A stretch of 64,000 nt of DNA, taken from positions 364,602 through 428,601 of the forward strand of contig DFKE01000017.1 in the NCBI GenBank assembly GCA_002373505.1, read 5' to 3'. This DNA is from Bacteroidales bacterium UBA3653. Lineage in GTDB: Bacteria > Bacteroidota > Bacteroidia > Bacteroidales > Paludibacteraceae. Within the stretch, counting starts at the first letter, position 1, and every line of letters begins with the position of its first letter. A program made the position numbers and the translations under genes. Under the pieces are notes generated by a model. That model was not told where the DNA came from, made no database searches, and saw nothing but the letters and a program-made list of their open reading frames with translations. Shown here piece by piece: positions 58,938 to 64,000 of the stretch.

Positions 58938-60401
58938 TTATTGCTGTGAATAATTAGGAGCCTCGGAGGTAATCGTGATGTCATGCGGATGGCTTTCAAA
59001 CATACCGGCTGATGTGATGCGCACGAATTTGGCTTGACGCAGTTCCTCTAAATTATGCGCGCCCACATATCCCATACCGGAGCGCAAACCGCCTATCAGT
59101 TGGTATATTGTCTCGCACACACTGCCTTTGTATGGCACACGTCCGGCTATACCTTCCGGCACCAGTTTGGATACATTACTCTCTCCTCCCTGGAAATAAC
59201 GGTCGGCACTTCCGGCTTTCATTGCTTCTATGCTGCCCATACCTCTGTATGACTTGAATTTACGTCCGTTGAAGATGATTGTATCGCCCGGTGCTTCGTC
59301 CGTACCGGCGAACATCGAACCGCACATCACGCTGTTTCCTCCGGCAGCCAATGCTTTGACTACATCACCGGAATAACGCAGACCACCGTCCGCAATCAAC
59401 GGCACACCCGTTCCTTTCAACACTTCCGCTACCTCGAAGATCGCAGTCAACTGCGGCACACCTACCCCCGCGATAATACGCGTTGTACAGATACTACCGG
59501 GCCCGATACCAACCTTTATTCCGTCTGCACCGTTGTCCAACAGATATTTTGCCGCCTCCGCTGTAGCTATATTGCCTACCACGACATCCAACTCCGGATA
59601 TTTGGCTTTGATAGCACGCAGGGCATTGACAATGTTACGGCTATGTCCGTGAGCGGAGTCTAATACAACGGCATCCACATGTTCTTTCACCAATGCATCC
59701 ACACGATCCATATAATCCGGTGTGATACCTACCCCTGCCGCACATCGCAGATGCCCTTTGGCGTCTTTGTTGGCATTAGGATAGTCGCGCAACTTGGTGA
59801 TATCTTTGTATGTCACAAGACCTATCAGTTTTCCGTTCTTATCCACTACCGGCAGTTTCTCTACCTTGTGGGTTTGAAGCGCATCCATGATTGTTTTATT
59901 ATCGGTAGAAGCGATCGTCACGAGATTTTCTCGGGTCATTACTTCGCTGATAGAGCGTTGCATATCGGTCTCGAACCTCAAATCACGGTTCGTCACGATA
60001 CCCACCAGCACATGTCTTTCGTCCACTACAGGAATACCTCCAATATGGTTTTCCCCCATGAGTTGGAGTGCATCACCAATAGTCTGATTTTCAAATATCG
60101 TCACGGGATCAGCAATCATGCCATTCTCTGCCCTTTTGACGCGGCGAACTTGTGCCGCTTGCTCAGCGATAGACATATTCTTATGGATCACACCTATCCC
60201 ACCTTCGCGGGCGATAGCGATAGCCATAGGTGCTTCGGTTACCGTATCCATAGCGGCACTTACTACTGGGATATTTAGCCCTATATGACGTGAGAACCGG
60301 CCGTTGAGCGATACCTCGCGCGGCAGCACTTCGCTATAAGCGGGAACTAACAATACATCATCGAAGGTCAGTCCTTCTTTCATAATTCGGTCTTGATACA
60401 T
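58938..60401 (-). CDS. guaB: IMP dehydrogenase
   Basis: 487 residues. TIM barrel with two CBS modules (about residues 95-200), catalytic Cys in GPGSICTTRIIAGVG near residue 300, and GSMFAGTDEAPGD and RGMGSIEAM. Oxidises IMP to XMP with NAD+, the entry to GMP. A second in-frame ATG (M7) is possible. Lies between pyrB and guaA. Confidence 0.97.
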   Translation of the reverse strand: MYQDRIMKEGLTFDDVLLVPAYSEVLPREVSLNGRFSRHIGLNIPVVSAAMDTVTEAPMAIAIAREGGIGVIHKNMSIAEQAAQVRRVKRAENGMIADPVTIFENQTIGDALQLMGENHIGGIPVVDERHVLVGIVTNRDLRFETDMQRSISEVMTRENLVTIASTDNKTIMDALQTHKVEKLPVVDKNGKLIGLVTYKDITKLRDYPNANKDAKGHLRCAAGVGITPDYMDRVDALVKEHVDAVVLDSAHGHSRNIVNALRAIKAKYPELDVVVGNIATAEAAKYLLDNGADGIKVGIGPGSICTTRIIAGVGVPQLTAIFEVAEVLKGTGVPLIADGGLRYSGDVVKALAAGGNSVMCGSMFAGTDEAPGDTIIFNGRKFKSYRGMGSIEAMKAGSADRYFQGGESNVSKLVPEGIAGRVPYKGSVCETIYQLIGGLRSGMGYVGAHNLEELRQAKFVRITSAGMFESHPHDITITSEAPNYSQQ

Positions 60402-60419
60402 ATCGGTAGGTTTTAGATG

Positions 60420-61475
60420 TTACAACATATGATCACAATAGAAACAACGTTTCACGCCGTCCGCATCGATGTAGGATTTCTGCTCTACGGGTTCGGTTGT
60501 AGCAATACAACGATCGTTATGGCAGGCACATGAACTTGTTTCGCCATGGTGTCCTGTCGGTTCGGCATGCATATATTCATCGCTCAGCAAGGTATATATG
60601 ATGGCTTTACGCACGTATTTGCCATTCTCCACTTGGCGGAAATAAGCGGCACGCGGGTCTTTATCCACACCAACCGTGATCTCATTCACGCGTGGGAGCG
60701 GATGCAATACAATCATTGATGGTTTGCCGAGTTCCATCAGGCGCTCGTCCAAAATAAACGAATCTTTGAGCCGTTCGTATTCGTCCTTGTCGGCAAAACG
60801 CTCCTGTTGCACACGGGTCATATAAAGTACATCTACTACCGGCATCGCTTCTTCGAGCGTGGAAACCTCTGTATAAGCATTGCCTAACTCAGCCTTCATA
60901 TAATCCGGTAAAGCTAACTCTTTCGGCGCTATGAGGACAAAATGAACACCTTCATACCGCCGCATAGCCTTGATAAGCGAATGTACGGTACGACCATATT
61001 TGAGATCACCGCATAGACCTATAGTCAAATGGTCGAACCGGCCTAACTCACGGCGGATTGTCAACAGGTCTGTCATTGTCTGCGTTGGATGGCTATGACC
61101 GCCATCGCCGGCGTTGATGACCGGAATACGGCTGAACTCACTTGCCACCCGCGGCGCGCCTTCTTTATAATGGCGCATAGCGATAATATCGGCAAAAGCA
61201 CTCACTACACGCACCGTATCAGCAACCGTCTCTCCTTTGCTTACCGAGGACGAACGGGCGTCACTGAAACCCAATACCTGACCGCCTAACTCCATCATGG
61301 CAGCCGTGAAACTAAGGCGTGTCCGCGTACTCGGTTCATAGAAAAGCGTAGCTAATTTCTTGCCTTTGCAAGCCTCTGCATACTGTTGCGGATGTGCAAT
61401 GATATCCAATGCCCGCAGAACGATTTTCTCTATCTCTTGGGTTGTGAGATCGGTCGAGTCTAACAGATGTCTCAT
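60420..61475 (-). CDS. pyrB: Aspartate carbamoyltransferase with a C-terminal PyrI-like zinc-ribbon
   Basis: 351 residues. Residues 1 to about 305 are a complete PyrB: FYEPSTRTRLSF (49-53 STRTR), SVSKGETVADT, INAGDGGHSHPTQT, YMTRVQQERF and HPLPRVNEITVGVD. Catalyses carbamoyl phosphate plus aspartate. The last 45 residues are extra and carry C318-x4-C323-x20-C344-x2-C347 in the context CHNDRCIATTEPV...RCFYCDHML, which matches the zinc domain of E. coli PyrI (CPNSNCISHAEPV...KCKYCEKEF). The PyrI nucleotide-binding domain is absent. The tail may hold catalytic trimers together without CTP control. Confidence 0.93.
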   Translation of the reverse strand: MRHLLDSTDLTTQEIEKIVLRALDIIAHPQQYAEACKGKKLATLFYEPSTRTRLSFTAAMMELGGQVLGFSDARSSSVSKGETVADTVRVVSAFADIIAMRHYKEGAPRVASEFSRIPVINAGDGGHSHPTQTMTDLLTIRRELGRFDHLTIGLCGDLKYGRTVHSLIKAMRRYEGVHFVLIAPKELALPDYMKAELGNAYTEVSTLEEAMPVVDVLYMTRVQQERFADKDEYERLKDSFILDERLMELGKPSMIVLHPLPRVNEITVGVDKDPRAAYFRQVENGKYVRKAIIYTLLSDEYMHAEPTGHHGETSSCACHNDRCIATTEPVEQKSYIDADGVKRCFYCDHML

Positions 61476-62089
61476 AAGTTATTTCTAAATTGTATCAGTT
61501 CGTGTTTCTCTTTATCGGAAATATATCCCTCTTTTTCCGCCACTTCGGCGAGAATATCAAGGTTGCTCAGACTATGGTTTTCCACTTGAGCTTCTGCCAA
61601 CCGGTCTATTCCTTTTCTCATGCCATAGGTGAAGATAGATACGATGCCTAACACCTCTGCGCCTGCTTCCCGCAGCACTTCTACTACCTCAAGGCAACTG
61701 CCTGCAGTAGATATCAGGTCCTCTACCACTACCACTTTCTGCCCCGGTATCAGTTTGCCTTCTATCCGGTTCTGTCGGCCATGATCTTTAGCCCCGGAAC
61801 GCACATAACCCATCGGCAGATTCAGTTTTGTCGCAGTGATTGCGGCATGTGCGATGCCGGCCGTGGAAGTACCCATCAATATTTCCGCCCGGGGGTAAAA
61901 TGTGCGAATCAGTTCTGCCAAACCGTTCTCTACATCTTCGCGCACCGAGACGTCGCTCAATGTCAAACGGTTGTCGCAATAAATCGGACTCTTAATACCG
62001 CTTGCCCATGTAAAAGGTTCAGCGGGCCGCAGAAAAACCGCTTTGATCCGCAGCAGATCTGCTGCAATTTTTTTACTTAATCCTTCCAT
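61472..62089 (-). CDS. pyrE: Orotate phosphoribosyltransferase
   Basis: 205 residues. Type I PRTase: PRPP motif KVVVVEDLISTAGSCLEVVEVL near residue 117, and SGIKSPIYCDNR at the N-terminus. Converts orotate to OMP. Stop overlaps the pyrB start by 4 bp (ATGA), so pyrE is translated just before pyrB; pyrF lies 10 bp upstream. Confidence 0.96.
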   Translation of the reverse strand: MEGLSKKIAADLLRIKAVFLRPAEPFTWASGIKSPIYCDNRLTLSDVSVREDVENGLAELIRTFYPRAEILMGTSTAGIAHAAITATKLNLPMGYVRSGAKDHGRQNRIEGKLIPGQKVVVVEDLISTAGSCLEVVEVLREAGAEVLGIVSIFTYGMRKGIDRLAEAQVENHSLSNLDILAEVAEKEGYISDKEKHELIQFRNNL

Positions 62090-62099
62090 ATTACAACTT

Positions 62100-62804
62100 T
62101 TAACTTTCTATTCCAAACTCTCTCATACATTTCCGATAAGCTTCCACCGGATCTTCTGCCGCTGTAATAGGACGTCCTACTACAATAAAGTCCGTTCCTA
62201 TCTCTTTGGCGCGCGCCGGAGTAGTGATTCGCACCTGATCTCCTGCTTGTCCGTCGGCAAAACGGATACCGGGCGTTACTGTCAGAAAATCCTTGCCGCA
62301 TTGTTCTTTGACCATTCCTGCCTCGAGTGGCGAACACACAACGCCATCCAGACCTGCCTCATATGCCAGACGGGCATAATGGCATACGCAGTCGGTAATT
62401 GATCCGCTGATGAGCAGTTCGTCATGCATTCTTTCCTCGCTGGTTGAAGTCAGCTGGGTTACGGCTAACAAAATCGGTCGTGAACCATCCTCTCGGGTTA
62501 AGCCCTTCAAAGCAGCTTCCATCATAGCTTTCGTGCCGGCAGCATGCAGATTCACCATATCCACCTCTAACCGTGATAGTACCGCCATCGCTTTCTGTAC
62601 GGTATTGGGAATATCGTGCAGTTTGAGATCCAAAAAGATTTTATGTCCTCTTCTGCGCAACTCACGCACGACAGAAGGCCCCTCTGCGTAATATAGTTCC
62701 ATACCTATCTTGACAAAAGGCTTCTCCTCCGTGAAACGGTCCAGAAACGCATAGGTTGCTTCTGCACTTGCGAAATCACATGCTATGATCACATCTCTTT
62801 TCAT
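62100..62804 (-). CDS. pyrF: Orotidine-5'-phosphate decarboxylase
   Basis: 234 residues. TIM barrel with the catalytic D-K-x-x-D set FLDLKLHDIPNTVQKA near residue 56, TPGIRFADGQAGDQ and IVVGRPITAAEDP, the phosphate-binding loop. Makes UMP from OMP. ATG overlaps the pyrD stop (ATGA). Confidence 0.96.
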   Translation of the reverse strand: MKRDVIIACDFASAEATYAFLDRFTEEKPFVKIGMELYYAEGPSVVRELRRRGHKIFLDLKLHDIPNTVQKAMAVLSRLEVDMVNLHAAGTKAMMEAALKGLTREDGSRPILLAVTQLTSTSEERMHDELLISGSITDCVCHYARLAYEAGLDGVVCSPLEAGMVKEQCGKDFLTVTPGIRFADGQAGDQVRITTPARAKEIGTDFIVVGRPITAAEDPVEAYRKCMREFGIES

Positions 62805-63703
62805 ACGACACCTATTATGTCTTGTAAATGGTTTATCTTCAGCTGCTTCATAATCTCAGGCAGTGTTTCTATTATCTCGCGGCAAACCATCGGGTTCTGC
62901 AGGTTGGCAGCCCCTATCTCCACAGCCGATGCACCTGCCATCATCATCTCAATCACATCCTCTGCACTTCCGACACCTCCGCATCCGATAATAGGCGTAC
63001 CGGGACATGCTTTGTACACCTGGTTCACCATACGTAAGGCAACCGGAAACACTCCCGGCCCCGAATAACCGCCGTATCGGTTTGCTATCACAGGTTGGCG
63101 GCGACGGATATCTATCCGCATGCCGAGCATTGTGTTAATAAGGCAAAGACCGTCTGCGCCGGCATCAACGCATGCACAAGCTATAGAGGCTATATCCGTT
63201 ACGTTCGGACTCAGTTTTACAAATACAGGTTTGGTCGTAACAGCTTTCACCGCTTTGGTCACTTCGGCTGCTGCTTCCGGCGATGTACCAAATGCCATAC
63301 CGCCATTATGTACATTCGGACAGGAGATATTAAGTTCCAGTATCGCAGCATCCGTCTCCTTATCTATACGCTCGCATACATGCGCGTATTCATCAATACT
63401 GAACCCGCTTATGTTAGCGATGATCGGACCGCGGTAGAGTTGTCTCAATGCGGGTAACTCATGCGCAATGACTTCATCCACTCCGGGGTTCTGTAACCCT
63501 ATGGCGTTGATCAGTCCTGCGGGACACTCGGCTATACGGGGTAATGCATTACCATAACGCGGTTCACGCGTCGTGCCTTTGGTTGCGATAGCTCCCAGGA
63601 TGTTGAGATCGAACCATTCGCTCATCTCCTGACCGAAGCCGCAAGTCCCGCTGGCAGGAATAACCGGATTCTGCAATTCAATATGTCCTAACTTAACTTT
63701 CAA
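62801..63703 (-). CDS. pyrD: Dihydroorotate dehydrogenase B, catalytic subunit
   Basis: 300 residues. Class 1B enzyme: NPVIPASGTCGFG at the N-terminus, LNISCPNVHNGGMAFG with the active-site Cys near residue 130, KLSPNVTDI, and GYSGPGVFPVALRMV, GCGGVGSAED. FMN-dependent, works with the PyrK iron-sulfur subunit to use NAD+. The apparent start is TTG (63701-63703) within a heptamer repeat; no ATG is near and an in-frame stop lies just upstream. Confidence 0.93.
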   Translation of the reverse strand: MKVKLGHIELQNPVIPASGTCGFGQEMSEWFDLNILGAIATKGTTREPRYGNALPRIAECPAGLINAIGLQNPGVDEVIAHELPALRQLYRGPIIANISGFSIDEYAHVCERIDKETDAAILELNISCPNVHNGGMAFGTSPEAAAEVTKAVKAVTTKPVFVKLSPNVTDIASIACACVDAGADGLCLINTMLGMRIDIRRRQPVIANRYGGYSGPGVFPVALRMVNQVYKACPGTPIIGCGGVGSAEDVIEMMMAGASAVEIGAANLQNPMVCREIIETLPEIMKQLKINHLQDIIGVV

Positions 63704-63735
63704 TTTTCAATTTTCAACTTTCAACTTTCAACTCT
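63701..63735. repeat. Heptamer tandem repeat CAATTTT/CAACTTT x5
   Basis: Five units (two CAATTTT, two CAACTTT, one CAACTCT). The array covers the start codon of pyrD (TTG at 63703), the intergenic gap and the last codons and stop of pyrK. Confidence 0.95.
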
Positions 63736-64000
63736 TCCGCATTGAACACCGGCCCTTCTTTGCACACGCGCCGGAAACCCTCTTGGGTTTCTATCGTGCA
63801 TCCCATACAGATTCCTACTCCGCATCCCATTCGTTCTTCCATACTCATCTGACCGTTGGTTCCAACATGGTGTAGCACTGCTTTCAACATCGGCACCGGT
63901 CCGCAGGCGAGATAATAAGGAGCCGGAGACTCTATCACATCGGTCACCACCCCTTGCGTGCCGTAACTGCCATCCATCGTACAAACCGTTACATCGCATC
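63714..64000 (-). CDS. pyrK: Dihydroorotate dehydrogenase B, electron transfer subunit (5' part beyond window)
   Basis: The frame is open to the right edge; visible residues begin CDVTVCTMDGSYGTQG. The NAD-binding part (SYGTQGVVTDVI, LACGPVPMLKAV) and the C-terminal [2Fe-2S] cluster site ERMGCGVGICMGCTIETQEG...VCKEGPVF with its four Cys are present. Passes electrons from PyrD to NAD+. The last residues (ELKVES) and the stop are coded by the heptamer repeat. First gene of the array visible here; more genes or the promoter lie beyond 64000. Confidence 0.92.
   Translation of the reverse strand, partial: CDVTVCTMDGSYGTQGVVTDVIESPAPYYLACGPVPMLKAVLHHVGTNGQMSMEERMGCGVGICMGCTIETQEGFRRVCKEGPVFNAEELKVES

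Overview
The window looks like the chromosome of a member of the order Bacteroidales. The reasons are nine promoters of the TTTG-N20-TAnnTTTG type used by Bacteroides-like bacteria, the absence of strong Shine-Dalgarno sites, and typical Bacteroidales families (OmpP1/FadL-like barrel, DUF2723/GT117 glycosyltransferase, PepSY-like periplasmic protein, rplM-rpsI-rpsB-tsf order). Genus and species cannot be fixed from what I see. No rRNA, tRNA, CRISPR array, prophage or intact insertion sequence was recognised.

Layout. 1-1736: a minus-strand operon of small secreted proteins and a 40-residue lipoprotein, preceded by a long structured leader. 1737-2445: non-coding DNA with one decayed coding fragment and a heptamer repeat. 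2446-5650: minus operon lrp/asnC-trpS-lipoprotein-outer membrane protein, divergent from a plus-strand O-methyltransferase (5670-6314). 6343-11312: minus operon of a DUF2723 glycosyltransferase, a CobW GTPase with a His/Asp metal-binding tract and a hotdog thioesterase. 11528-27745: plus-strand surface-polysaccharide operon (two nucleotide-sugar dehydrogenases, Wzx flippase, Wzy polymerase, four glycosyltransferases, WecB epimerase, DegT aminotransferase, phosphoglycosyl transferase), running without a clear break into serB, gltX and recQ. 27742-33230: PepSY-like protein, then rplM-rpsI-rpsB-tsf-AsmA-like on the minus strand. 33292-35876: secreted protein and lipoprotein genes with a second long hairpin leader, and a basic protein of unknown function. 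35886-64000: about 28 kb of tightly packed minus-strand nucleotide biosynthesis genes.

The nucleotide array is the main feature. In transcription order it is pyrK-pyrD-pyrF-pyrE-pyrB-guaB-guaA-purE-purL-purM-purH-purD-folD-purT-purB-purA-carA-carB-purC-purF-like-aspC-formate channel, ending in a strong terminator. Most of the UMP pathway and almost all of the IMP, AMP and GMP pathways are in one unit, with genes that could supply inputs: aspartate (AspC), formate for PurT (FNT channel) and 10-formyl-THF (FolD). Two members are unusual: PyrB carries a C-terminal zinc-ribbon like that of PyrI without the PyrI effector domain, and the PurF-like protein lacks the N-terminal catalytic cysteine.

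Two further themes run through the window. First, two leaders (1418-1698 and 34577-34955) share the order promoter, long imperfect hairpin, GGCG-loop-YGCC element, start codon of a secreted protein. Second, short tandem repeats, often of 7 bp period, sit at gene junctions, supply start and stop codons for several genes, and appear to have entered coding sequences.
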